Below are positions 46,283-54,646 of a stretch of 64,000 nucleotides of DNA, piece after piece; position 1 is the stretch's first letter; each line of letters opens with the position of its first letter. The translations under genes were made by a program, and so were the position numbers. The stretch covers positions 1-64,000 of the forward strand of contig CAKRZR010000007.1 in assembly GCA_934433485.1 (NCBI GenBank). Reading direction: 5' to 3'. The notes beneath the pieces are model-generated. The model worked only from the letters and a program-made list of their open reading frames with translations, made no database searches and had not been told where the DNA came from. This stretch comes from an uncultured Eubacteriales bacterium. GTDB lineage: Bacteria > Bacillota > Clostridia > Oscillospirales > CAG-272.

Positions 46283-46319
46283 AAAATATTTTGGAATTTT
46301 TCGACAAATTTTGAAAAAG

Positions 46320-46353
46320 TGAGATTTTTGGTATCCCTGCATACGTCTTATAG
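46320..46353 (+). promoter_or_regulatory. ECF-type promoter 2
   Basis: TGAGATTTTT (46320-46329) and CGTCTTATAG (46344-46353), 14 bp apart, repeat both boxes of the sigma-operon promoter exactly. They lie 59 bp before the secreted-protein gene. Confidence 0.75.
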
Positions 46354-46412
46354 AGTAAGCGGAATCCCCGGGGAGCCGGGAGCTGGATTCTAAAAGGAAG
46401 GAGGTAATAGAC

Positions 46413-46847
46413 ATGGAGAAAAGATTCCTTAGCCTTATTTCGATCTTTCTGGCATTCCGGATCATTGTATTTCCATATACCGTCAGAGCTTCATCAATGG
46501 ACAGAACAGACGACAGCAATGGCACGAGCACTGCATATGAAATATCTGGTATAAATGTCGATGGTTATTTAAGAGCTATTGAACAAGAGTATGCGGCAAA
46601 TACAGCCAAACGCGTCGCAGAAGAATCCTCTCGTGAAAGCAGTCCTTACGGCTTGACCGCTAATGACTATGAGGTTCTTACTGAAGAAGATTGGGATGTT
46701 ATTCTTCAACTCGTATCAAAGTATGAGGAAGAAAATGGGAAACTCCGTCCGGATGATGCAGGCAACACCATTATGGCAGATTTCATTAAAACTGTCGCAA
46801 ATGCTCGTCGAAATAAGAATAATGACACTCTGAACGCCCCCTTTTGA
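46413..46847 (+). CDS. Secreted protein of unknown function in the ECF regulon
   Basis: The 144-residue protein has a signal peptide (FLSLISIFLAFRIIVFPYTV, cleavage likely after VRA) and a hydrophilic, acidic body without Cys. The region YGLTANDYEVLTEEDWDVI, then LQLVSKYEEENGKLRPDDAG, may form a small helical domain. No family is recognised. AAGGAGGT precedes the ATG. The gene is richer in A+T than its neighbours, suggesting a different history. It follows an ECF-type promoter identical in both boxes to that of the sigma operon, so it is likely switched on by that factor. Confidence 0.8.
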   Translation: MEKRFLSLISIFLAFRIIVFPYTVRASSMDRTDDSNGTSTAYEISGINVDGYLRAIEQEYAANTAKRVAEESSRESSPYGLTANDYEVLTEEDWDVILQLVSKYEEENGKLRPDDAGNTIMADFIKTVANARRNKNNDTLNAPF

Positions 46848-46870
46848 AAATAGAATTACACCCCATTTCC

Positions 46871-46902
46871 GGGAACATTTCCCCGCCCCGCACGTCTTGT
46901 TG
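46871..46902 (+). promoter_or_regulatory. ECF-type promoter 3
   Basis: GGGAACATTT (46871-46880) and CGTCTTGTTG (46893-46902) are 12 bp apart, 50 bp before the first lipoprotein gene. GAAC-type -35 with CGTC -10 is typical of ECF promoters. Confidence 0.7.
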
Positions 46903-46952
46903 AATGAAGCCCCACCATAACCGAAATTTTATACACAAAGGAGGAACCCACC

Positions 46953-47783
46953 ATGAAGCACATCATCGTCCTATTTCTCGCCGCCGTTCTGCTTTTCTCC
47001 GGATGCTGTCGGTGCGCAAATTCCACTGTTGCGGAGTCCTGTCGGTGCGGCGAAAACACTGAAACTACGGATACAGCCTCCACCGCGACAGTTCCTGTGT
47101 CAGACGCCAAAGAACCGCGGGAAATCACATATTCCGTGGAAAAGATATTGGAAGAAGAAGTGACGGATTATGAGTTCAACCGCAATATCCGTATCTTTGA
47201 AATCCATACCAACTCCGCGAACCGTGACAAAATCGAGCAGTACATCACCTATTTCCCGTATTCCCTGTATTTCCAGTACATCAACTACGGCGTTCCATAT
47301 GAATGGCAGAACCTGGGCATGGACGCGGAAATTCATGAGGTAGACGGGATCCTATGTGCCGGAGCACTCGTCTGTCGGCAATTGGAATGGGAGGGCAAAC
47401 GCATATATTCACAGTGTATCTATCTGGACCTCAAAAATGACGTGCTTCTGACCTATGAAGAAGCGGCGGCGGCTCTGGGACTGGATGTTGCTCCGGTGCA
47501 CACAGCCATTGCCGCATCCGTGGAAGAGTACTACAAGTCCTATACCGTTAAGCCCAGCGAGGACACCAAGACCTATGATATTGTTGGCTTTGTCTATCAC
47601 AATGAAGAACCGTATTTCATCTGTCGAAGGTTTATCTATGATTCCTATTACGAGGACAAAGGCAATCTAACCTATCCATGGTGGGATACGGTGCTATATC
47701 GGTACAGCGACGGGAAACTGCTCTTCATGCCGGATGGTGACACAAAATTTACCGGAATCGACAGTATGCGCTCCTTTGATTAA
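46953..47783 (+). CDS. Cys-rich lipoprotein, ECF regulon, copy 1
   Basis: The 276-residue protein starts with a lipoprotein signal (IIVLFLAAVLLFSGC) and, after the lipidated Cys, has a cysteine cluster (CCRCANSTVAESCRCG), then a Thr-rich linker and an alpha/beta domain with YLDLKNDVLLTYEEAAAALG. The layout vaguely recalls RsiV-like DUF3298 domains, but no family is claimed. AAGGAGG precedes the ATG. It is a paralogue of the next gene, with the same promoter, signal peptide and terminator. Confidence 0.85.
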   Translation: MKHIIVLFLAAVLLFSGCCRCANSTVAESCRCGENTETTDTASTATVPVSDAKEPREITYSVEKILEEEVTDYEFNRNIRIFEIHTNSANRDKIEQYITYFPYSLYFQYINYGVPYEWQNLGMDAEIHEVDGILCAGALVCRQLEWEGKRIYSQCIYLDLKNDVLLTYEEAAAALGLDVAPVHTAIAASVEEYYKSYTVKPSEDTKTYDIVGFVYHNEEPYFICRRFIYDSYYEDKGNLTYPWWDTVLYRYSDGKLLFMPDGDTKFTGIDSMRSFD

Positions 47784-47804
47784 AGCAGCGAAATCACCAC
47801 GCAA

Positions 47805-47834
47805 AAAAGGGTGCGGCATCCGCCGTGCCCTTTT
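47805..47834 (+). terminator. Intrinsic terminator of lipoprotein copy 1
   Basis: AAAAGGGTGCGGC pairs with GCCGTGCCCTTTT (47822-47834) with two wobbles. The same hairpin recurs after copy 2. Confidence 0.85.
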
Positions 47835-47858
47835 GGGTATAAAAAATTCCCAATCCCC

Positions 47859-47890
47859 GGGAACATTTCCCCGCCCCGCGCGTCTTGTAC
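47859..47890 (+). promoter_or_regulatory. ECF-type promoter 4
   Basis: GGGAACATTT (47859-47868) and CGTCTTGTAC (47881-47890), 12 bp apart, with a spacer nearly identical to promoter 3. It lies 54 bp before the second lipoprotein gene. Confidence 0.7.
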
Positions 47891-47944
47891 AGTAGACGCA
47901 GGCTCTATCCCAACCAAAACTCATGCACACAGGAGGACCCCATC

Positions 47945-48691
47945 ATGAAGCACATCACCACCGCATTTCTCGCCGCCGTTCTGCTTTTCTCCGGATGCTG
48001 TCGGTGCGACTGTGACTGCAATCAGAACACGGAACCCTCCACTGCGGAATCAGCCGTATCCAACACAAGCGATTCCACAGAAAGCGTCACCTATTCGGTA
48101 GATACGCTTCTCACGGAAGAGGTAACAGAGGGTGACCTCAAGCGCAATGTGTGTGTTCTGGAGCTTCGCACTACCTCTCAATACAACATGGAGATTTACA
48201 ACACGATCACCTATTATGCACTGGAACAGTTGAACAACTATATGCAGGTTCCGTACGCCTATCAGCAGCTCACCATAGATTCTTACGCTGCGGAAAAGAA
48301 CGGCATCCTGTGTGCCACAGTGCTGATTGGTAAAGAGCCTACATCCGGAAGATGGATTCGCTCACAAAATGTCTATCTCGATCTGGAAAATGATCGCCTT
48401 CTCCCCTATAGAGAGGCGGCAAAGCTGGTCGGTCTTGACGTTTCCAAAGCCGAAGCCGCCGCGGAAAAGCTGAAAAAGGGACAAAACTGTGCGTCATATG
48501 ACAACAGCAGCGATACCTATGAGGTGGAGTGCTTCTATTTCTACGATGATAAGGCATACTTTGTCATTCAAACCACCCTCTACATGGATGCAACATATCG
48601 TGTGACCTATCTGTATGAATACGATACCGACACATACTTCTGCGCGACAGAGGGATATGGAGGCATGCAAAACATATATCGCGACTCGTAA
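47945..48691 (+). CDS. Cys-rich lipoprotein, ECF regulon, copy 2
   Basis: The 248-residue protein begins TAFLAAVLLFSGC and follows the lipidated Cys with a dense cluster CCRCDCDC, then a Ser/Thr-rich linker and a domain alignable by eye to copy 1 (VTYSVDTLLTEEVTEGDLKR; VYLDLENDRLLPYREAAKLV). Function unknown; the cysteines could bind metal or be redox-active at the membrane surface. ACAGGAGG precedes the ATG at 47945; the longer frame begins in the promoter. The whole unit from promoter to terminator appears to be a tandem duplicate. Confidence 0.85.
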   Translation: MKHITTAFLAAVLLFSGCCRCDCDCNQNTEPSTAESAVSNTSDSTESVTYSVDTLLTEEVTEGDLKRNVCVLELRTTSQYNMEIYNTITYYALEQLNNYMQVPYAYQQLTIDSYAAEKNGILCATVLIGKEPTSGRWIRSQNVYLDLENDRLLPYREAAKLVGLDVSKAEAAAEKLKKGQNCASYDNSSDTYEVECFYFYDDKAYFVIQTTLYMDATYRVTYLYEYDTDTYFCATEGYGGMQNIYRDS

Positions 48692-48695
48692 CGCA

Positions 48696-48730
48696 AAAAA
48701 GGGTGCGGCATCCGCCGTGTCCTTTTTCTC
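48696..48730 (+). terminator. Intrinsic terminator of lipoprotein copy 2
   Basis: AAAAAGGGTGCGGC pairs with GCCGTGTCCTTTTT, the same hairpin as after copy 1. Confidence 0.85.
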
Positions 48731-48747
48731 TTTCCCCGCTCCCCCGA

Positions 48748-48776
48748 TTGACTTTCCCCGCGGATTGTGCTACAAT
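48748..48776 (+). promoter_or_regulatory. Sigma-A promoter of the recD2 gene
   Basis: TTGACT (48748-48753) and TACAAT (48771-48776) are 17 bp apart, 29 bp before the ATG. Confidence 0.82.
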
Positions 48777-48805
48777 ATTTGTATCTATTCACCCGGGAGG
48801 AAGCC

Positions 48806-51115
48806 ATGGCAGAGCAGGAATACCAGTCGAAGGTCCCGCAGAACGGGGCGCAGAACGGGGCGCAGAACGGCGCGCAGAACGGCGCGCGGCAATCCATCGC
48901 CGGCATTGTCGACGACATCGTGTACCAGAGCGAGGAGAGCGGGTATGTGGTCTGTGTGATCGAGGACGCGTCGTCCGGGGAGCCTGTGACCGTGGTGGGG
49001 ACGATCCCGTATCTCTCGGAGGGCGACCGGATCACGGTGCAGGGCGACTGGGTCAACCATCCCACCTACGGCAGGCAGTTCAAGGCCGTCTCCTACGACA
49101 AGGAGCTGCCCGCCGATCAGGGTGACATTCTCCGCTACCTCGCGGGCGGCAACATCAAGGGGATCGGCCCCCGGACGGCGCAGAAAATGGTGGAGCTGTT
49201 CGGCACCGACACGTTCACCGTCATTGAGGAGCATCCGGACTGGCTCTGCGACGTGCCCGGCATCACGAAAAAAAAGGCGCAGTCCATCCATGAGCAGTTC
49301 CACAATATGGCAGGCTCCCGCGCCGTCATGCTCTTCTGCCGCGATTTCTTCCCGTCCGCGACCGCCATGCGCATCTACAAAAAATGGGGCGGCGGAGCGG
49401 TGGACCGGATCCGGAACAATCCCTACGCCCTGTGCCGCAGCTTTTCCGGGATCGGATTCCGGCGTGCCGACCAGATCGCCGTACAGCTGGGGCTGTCCCC
49501 CGATTCCCCGGAACGGATCACGGAGGGAATCTGCCATGTGCTGTCCACGGAAGCCCAGCGCGGCGGCCACACCTGTCTCCCGGAGGCGGACGTGCTGCGC
49601 ATGGCGGGGGAGCTGCTCTTCGCCGGAACGCCGGTTTCCCCCGCGGAAGCGGACGCGAAGCTCTACGCCGCCTGCCGCAGCGCCTGCGCGGATTCCCGCA
49701 TTGTCTCCGTAACGCATGAGGGGAAAAGCTATCTGTATCTTCCCTATTTTTACCGTGCCGAGAAATACGTCGCGGAGAAGCTGGCGTTCCTCTCCAAGCG
49801 CTGCGCGAGACTCGACGTGCGCGACATCCCCGCCATGATTGAGAAAAGCGAAACGCAATGCGGCTTCACCTACGCGAAAATGCAGCGGCAGGCGATCGCG
49901 GACGCGCTGACGGATGGCGTGATGATCCTGACCGGCGGTCCCGGCACCGGCAAGACGACGATCATCAAGGGGCTGCTCTCCATCTTCCGCTCCCTCGATA
50001 TGCAGATCTCCCTCTGCGCGCCGACCGGGCGAGCTGCCAAACGCATGAGCGAAGCTACGTCCCATGAGGCAAAAACGATCCACCGGCTCCTCGAAATGGA
50101 GTTTTCCGGCGACGAGGACACCTCCAGCTTCGCGCGCGGCGAGGACAACCGGCTCGACGAGGACGTTCTGATCGTGGACGAAGCGTCGATGATCGACATT
50201 CTGCTCATGGAAGCGCTGCTCAAGGCGGTCAAACCGGGGGCGCGGCTGATCCTCATCGGCGACAGCGATCAGCTCCCGTCCGTGGGAGCGGGGAACGTGC
50301 TGCGCGATCTGTGCGACTGCGGCGTATTCAACGTGGTGCGGCTGACAGAGGTGTTCCGACAGGCGGAGACGAGCCGGATCATCTTAAACGCGCACCGCAT
50401 CCACGACGGCGAGATGCCCGATCTGACGCCGCGCGCGGACGGCGATTTCTTCTATCTGCGCCGCGATACGGAGGAAGCTATCGCCGGGACCGTGATCGAT
50501 CTTGTGAAAAACCGGCTCCCGCGGACATACGGCGCGGATATTGTCGAGAAAATTCAGGTAATCACGCCCTCCAGAAAGGGATTTTCGGGCACGGAGAACC
50601 TGAACGTCGCCCTGCAGGGTGCGCTCAATCCGCCGGACGCGAAAAAGCCGGAACAGATCTGGCGCGACCGGGTCTATCGGGTGGGCGACCGGGTGATGCA
50701 GACGAAGAACAACTACACCATGGAGTGGGAAACGGAGCAGGGCAAGGAGGGACTCGGCGTCTTCAACGGGGACATCGGCGTGATCACGGAGATCGACCGG
50801 GAAAACGAGTGCGTCGTGGTGCGTATGGACGAGCGGATCTGCCGCTACGACTATGGAATGCTGGAGGAGCTGGATCACGCGTACGCCGTGACGGTCCACA
50901 AGAGCCAGGGCAGCGAATATCCAGTGGTGGTGCTCCCGCTGTACGACTGCGCCCCGATGCTCCAGACGCGCAATCTTCTCTACACCGCCGTCACCCGCGC
51001 GTCGCGGATGGTGATCCTGGTCGGGAAAAGCGCCGTGCTTTCGCGCATGATCGAGAACAACCGGCAGACCGTGCGCTGCACGCTATTCCGCAAGTGGCTC
51101 GCCGAGGTGGAATAA
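48806..51115 (+). CDS. recD2: RecD2-family ATP-dependent DNA helicase
   Basis: The 769-residue SF1B helicase unwinds DNA 5'-3' and acts in repair without RecBC. It has an N-terminal OB domain (GIVDDIVYQSEESGYVVCVI), helix-hairpin-helix repeats (KGIGPRTAQKMVELFG, VPGITKKKAQSIHEQF), Walker A GGPGTGKTT, motif II VDEASMID, the QLPSVGAGN segment and the C-terminal VHKSQGSEYPVVVLP and YTAVTRA motifs. The start at 48806 follows GGGAGG. Residues 12-27 are four QNGA repeats encoded by a 12-bp tandem repeat. It is probably monocistronic. Confidence 0.96.
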   Translation: MAEQEYQSKVPQNGAQNGAQNGAQNGARQSIAGIVDDIVYQSEESGYVVCVIEDASSGEPVTVVGTIPYLSEGDRITVQGDWVNHPTYGRQFKAVSYDKELPADQGDILRYLAGGNIKGIGPRTAQKMVELFGTDTFTVIEEHPDWLCDVPGITKKKAQSIHEQFHNMAGSRAVMLFCRDFFPSATAMRIYKKWGGGAVDRIRNNPYALCRSFSGIGFRRADQIAVQLGLSPDSPERITEGICHVLSTEAQRGGHTCLPEADVLRMAGELLFAGTPVSPAEADAKLYAACRSACADSRIVSVTHEGKSYLYLPYFYRAEKYVAEKLAFLSKRCARLDVRDIPAMIEKSETQCGFTYAKMQRQAIADALTDGVMILTGGPGTGKTTIIKGLLSIFRSLDMQISLCAPTGRAAKRMSEATSHEAKTIHRLLEMEFSGDEDTSSFARGEDNRLDEDVLIVDEASMIDILLMEALLKAVKPGARLILIGDSDQLPSVGAGNVLRDLCDCGVFNVVRLTEVFRQAETSRIILNAHRIHDGEMPDLTPRADGDFFYLRRDTEEAIAGTVIDLVKNRLPRTYGADIVEKIQVITPSRKGFSGTENLNVALQGALNPPDAKKPEQIWRDRVYRVGDRVMQTKNNYTMEWETEQGKEGLGVFNGDIGVITEIDRENECVVVRMDERICRYDYGMLEELDHAYAVTVHKSQGSEYPVVVLPLYDCAPMLQTRNLLYTAVTRASRMVILVGKSAVLSRMIENNRQTVRCTLFRKWLAEVE
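48839..48886 (+). repeat. Four 12-bp tandem repeats in recD2
   Basis: CAGAACGGGGCG occurs twice, then CAGAACGGCGCG twice, encoding QNGA four times near the N-terminus. Copy number could vary between strains without changing the frame. Confidence 0.95.
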
Positions 51116-51196
51116 TACTATATAGTGCCGCGGCGACATCCACACACCATAGAAAGCGCCCGTTCCCCGCAGAATACAGTCATAAGTGAGGTTTAT

Positions 51197-53392
51197 ATGA
51201 CAGATAAAATCAAGCTGCCGCCGGAGGGCATTTTTGTCGGCTCCGGCATCTATCCCACGGAAACCGATACACTGCTTTGCACCATGCGCGGCCACTACGG
51301 CTGGCAGTGTCAGTATTTTTCCGTGATCGAGCACTTAGACCGCGTGGTCGAAGAAAACCAGGGCAATCTTGTCCAGCTCTGGGGGATCCCGCGCGGCTTT
51401 ACGCCTCGTCTCATCGGCGAATGGATCTACGATCTGGCGGACGTGGGCGTGGATATCCCCGATCCGGACTGGGATACGCTTACCCATCTGTCCGTAGACG
51501 AGCCGGAATATAAGGAGCTATTCGCGAAATACGAAAGCCGTATGGGCGCCGGCTTCTACCGATTCCTCATGGAAGCGAAAAAGCGCGGGCTGTACACGAC
51601 GCTCATCTACACGGACGCCAAGCACGAATGGATCCGGCGCATGGTGGACGAGGGCGGCCAGTATTATCTGGGCTACGACTTCGGCGAAAAGTTCTCCGAT
51701 TCCTTAAACGGCACCGAGCGGCTCCTTGCGCTCTGCCCCGACGGAGTGCCGCATCTTGCCATCTTTGCCGACCATCTCCGCGACGCGGTACAGAGCTTTG
51801 CCGCGCAGAGACACCGCGACGGATGGAAATTCGTCATGGCAACCTCAAGTGAATTTCACATCGATTACGAGGTGGCAGGCGGCGCGGATATGCCCGTGAT
51901 CGAGGATTTCGCGTTCGCAAGCCTCAATCTGGCAAGCGCGATCTCCCGGGGGCTCTATCGGCAGCACGAGCTTCCGCTGTGGGGCTCTCATCTGGCGCAC
52001 GAGCATTACGACTGGCAGCCCGACAGCGCACCGCATCGCTACGATACCCTGCGTGCCGCGTTTTATCTCAAATATATGGCAGGCAGCAAGATGATCATCA
52101 ATGAATCCGGCAACTGGTTCGTGGAGCATACGCTCTCGCCGGATTCGCCGCGTCTGCAGATGCCGCAGGAGGCTTCGGAAACGCTCGGCGTCATCGGTTG
52201 GGGAGACGCGCGCCGCATCGTCACAAATGAACCGGAGAAAATGGCGCCGTACATCCGTCAGGCACGTCCGTATTACGGCATGGTGGACGCTCGCTCGCCC
52301 GTATGCCGGAGCTACCGCCGCGTGATCTCCGATTTCTGGAATTTCGTCAAGGCAAACGGAACGCCGGAGGGACAGCCGGAGACCACCGTGGCGCTGGCAA
52401 AGGGCAATCTCGACCTGACCTCCGCCCGGTACAACCACGGCTACGCCATCTGCGGCCTGTACGACGTCGCGCTGCAAAACGGCAACTGGTTCCAGGGCGC
52501 ACCTGAACGCGGCTGGAAGCTCGCACGGGACGTATTCTTCCCGGAGGTGCCTGTGACCGCGCCGTACGTCAACATCCATCTCTCCGGCACGCCGTACGGA
52601 CAGGTGGACGTGGTCTCCTTCGCCTATGACGAGATCACGCCGGAATTTCTTCTCTCACACTATAAGGCGCTGCTGTTCACGGGTTGGAACACGTCGTCCG
52701 GGACGCAGTACCGGATCCTGTGCGATTATGTGGCAGGCGGCGGCACGCTCTTTATCTCGATCCCGCAGCTCTCCACGGACGACACGCGCAATTTCGCCTA
52801 TACCACGGACACCCTGGTCCATGGCGGCGATTTCAGCGAGCTGTGCGGCGTACGGGTCCTTGCGCGCGGCGAGAATATCTACTGGAGCATGATCCCGCGC
52901 AACTCTCACGCGCTCGGGGAGGCGTATCCGAGACGGTTCGGCATCCTCGGCGTACCGCTCGGACAGCTGGAAATCACGGATCCCGCCATCGAGGTGTGCA
53001 TCACCGACGATGAAACAGACCGTCCGGTGCTGCTCTGCCATCGGTACGGCAAGGGTAAATGCTATTTCCTCAACACATGGACGTATCCCGGCGCGTGCGA
53101 TCTCGATGAGGGTCCGGGCGCGACCATGCATTCCGGCGGCATGATCGGTACCATCTTCCGTGCCATCGCCCATGAGAGCCGCGGTCATGTCTATATCACG
53201 GACGACGGCACCTCTCCCGGAGACGTCTGCCGCTATGTATCGTTCAGCTACTTTCCGGACGGCGGGAAGATCTGCCTTTTCAACATCGATTTTGAAGCGG
53301 AAAAGACGTTCTGGCTCCATCAGTTCGGCGTACGCGAAAAGATCACGCTTGCTCCGGGCGAATTCCGTATGCTCGACACGGTGCGTGCCTGA
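51197..53392 (+). CDS. Putative glycoside hydrolase with GATase-like domain
   Basis: The 731-residue cytoplasmic protein (no signal peptide) was not assigned to a family. The first 350 residues look like a barrel-type carbohydrate enzyme: WGIPRGFTPRLIGEWIYDLA, KHEWIRRMVDEGGQYYLGYD and an aromatic SHLAHEHYDWQPD. From about 470 to 640 a class I glutamine amidotransferase-like domain is suggested by EFLLSHYKALLFTG and YVAGGGTLFISIPQL, as in GH42 beta-galactosidase middle domains, and the end is beta-sandwich-like. The ATG at 51197 has AGTGAGG upstream; the frame to 51125 runs into the recD2 gap. Carbohydrate activity is an inference. Confidence 0.65.
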   Translation: MTDKIKLPPEGIFVGSGIYPTETDTLLCTMRGHYGWQCQYFSVIEHLDRVVEENQGNLVQLWGIPRGFTPRLIGEWIYDLADVGVDIPDPDWDTLTHLSVDEPEYKELFAKYESRMGAGFYRFLMEAKKRGLYTTLIYTDAKHEWIRRMVDEGGQYYLGYDFGEKFSDSLNGTERLLALCPDGVPHLAIFADHLRDAVQSFAAQRHRDGWKFVMATSSEFHIDYEVAGGADMPVIEDFAFASLNLASAISRGLYRQHELPLWGSHLAHEHYDWQPDSAPHRYDTLRAAFYLKYMAGSKMIINESGNWFVEHTLSPDSPRLQMPQEASETLGVIGWGDARRIVTNEPEKMAPYIRQARPYYGMVDARSPVCRSYRRVISDFWNFVKANGTPEGQPETTVALAKGNLDLTSARYNHGYAICGLYDVALQNGNWFQGAPERGWKLARDVFFPEVPVTAPYVNIHLSGTPYGQVDVVSFAYDEITPEFLLSHYKALLFTGWNTSSGTQYRILCDYVAGGGTLFISIPQLSTDDTRNFAYTTDTLVHGGDFSELCGVRVLARGENIYWSMIPRNSHALGEAYPRRFGILGVPLGQLEITDPAIEVCITDDETDRPVLLCHRYGKGKCYFLNTWTYPGACDLDEGPGATMHSGGMIGTIFRAIAHESRGHVYITDDGTSPGDVCRYVSFSYFPDGGKICLFNIDFEAEKTFWLHQFGVREKITLAPGEFRMLDTVRA

Positions 53393-53399
53393 GGCGGCG

Positions 53400-53594
53400 T
53401 ATTCCCGCAGGATCCGATAAACCCTCGCTCCAGGCAACTTCGGGAAACCTTTGCTTTCAGGTTATTTTTGCGATAAAAGTTCTTGTGTTTCAGCCTTTTG
53501 CCGCAAAAATCCGATTTTATCAGAGCATCATAAAAAAGACACAGACAGATGTATCGGTTTATACATCCTGCCTGTGTCTTTTCTTTCGATGCGG
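53400..53594. terminator. Intergenic region with bidirectional terminator
   Basis: At 53533-53585 a long stem (AAAAGACACAGACAGATGTA opposite TACATCCTGCCTGTGTCTTT, one mismatch) with A and T flanks ends both converging genes. The left part (53440-53500) has a degenerate stretch with ATAAAAGTTCTTG that resembles the end of the dispersed repeat. Confidence 0.85.
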
Positions 53595-54644
53595 TCACTC
53601 CGGCTCCGACATTTCTCCGGTAAGAATTTCCGCTTCCTCCAGGGCTTCCTCTACCGTGGTCGGCTGCATCTGCCACAGAGTCTCCAGCACCTCGTCCTCG
53701 ATGGTGTATATGATGGTGGATTTCTGCGGTGTGTAATAATATGCGTCGCCGTCCGCGTTTTTGTCTCCCGTGTACAGCGTGTAGGTTGCATCCATACGGG
53801 TCGTGGTCTGTGTGCTCTGTCCGTCGGTGGTCGTTTCCGTGCCTGTCACCGTGACCGGCTTTTTGTATTCGATGCGGATACCGGCGGATTTTCCCGCAGT
53901 CGTATCGATCCCGTATTCCGCCATTTCCACGTCATCGGCGTAATAGTCCGCCCATCTGGTGCAGTCGAACTCACAGAAAATGTCGTAGATAAGCGACGTA
54001 TCCTCCGGAACAGTGAATACGCGCTCTTCCCCGGTCGGCAGGGTGACGGTGATCGATGTGATATAGTCCGTCTCAATATCGGATACCGGCGTATCCAGCA
54101 CGATAAGGTCGTCCATGTCGTACTGGAAATACGGCAGGAGCCCGGATGAGATCATATAGAACTTTCCGTCATCGTTCTGAAAATAGTATTCGCCATTGAA
54201 GGTGTTTTTGTCCCCGATGGCGTAGCGGTACGTGGTATTTCCGTTGTACGTGACTTCGATCGCCACCGCCGGATCGTCCAGTCCGTAGTCCGCGGCGTCT
54301 CCTTCGTCAACGGAACGGTTTGCCGCAATCGAGGAAATCGCCGAAACCATCGACGCGACACGATCCGTGTTCAGCGGGAACTGCGGATCCGCCGCCTGCC
54401 ATGTGTCGCCGGATTTTGTAAACGTGAGCCACTCGCCGGAGAGGTCTCGGTTTTTATACCGGATCTCCGTTGCCGTGGACGCATCCAGCTCCACGAGCGT
54501 GAGCATCGTGTCCTCGCCGGCAGCCTCCGCGGCTTCCCTGCGGTCATTGGCGTCCGACAGCGCGAGGTAGGCGACCAGGATCCCCGCGAATACGACGAGG
54601 AGCACGAAGATGGGTACGAGCTTGTTTTTGCGTTTTTTTGCCAT
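53595..54644 (-). CDS. DUF4340 domain protein of a Gld-like ABC system
   Basis: The 349-residue protein has a short basic N-terminus, one membrane helix (LVPIFVLLVVFAGILVAYLA) and a large extracytoplasmic part with repeated DUF4340 features (LSGEWLTFTKSGDTWQAADP, YRYAIGDKNTFNGEYYFQND). Such proteins accompany GldG-type ABC exporters but have no known activity. The start at 54644 is two bases after the GldG-like stop, so translation is coupled. AAAGGCG precedes it. It ends the four-gene operon before a bidirectional terminator. Confidence 0.85.
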   Translation of the reverse strand: MAKKRKNKLVPIFVLLVVFAGILVAYLALSDANDRREAAEAAGEDTMLTLVELDASTATEIRYKNRDLSGEWLTFTKSGDTWQAADPQFPLNTDRVASMVSAISSIAANRSVDEGDAADYGLDDPAVAIEVTYNGNTTYRYAIGDKNTFNGEYYFQNDDGKFYMISSGLLPYFQYDMDDLIVLDTPVSDIETDYITSITVTLPTGEERVFTVPEDTSLIYDIFCEFDCTRWADYYADDVEMAEYGIDTTAGKSAGIRIEYKKPVTVTGTETTTDGQSTQTTTRMDATYTLYTGDKNADGDAYYYTPQKSTIIYTIEDEVLETLWQMQPTTVEEALEEAEILTGEMSEPE

Positions 54645-54646
54645 AC

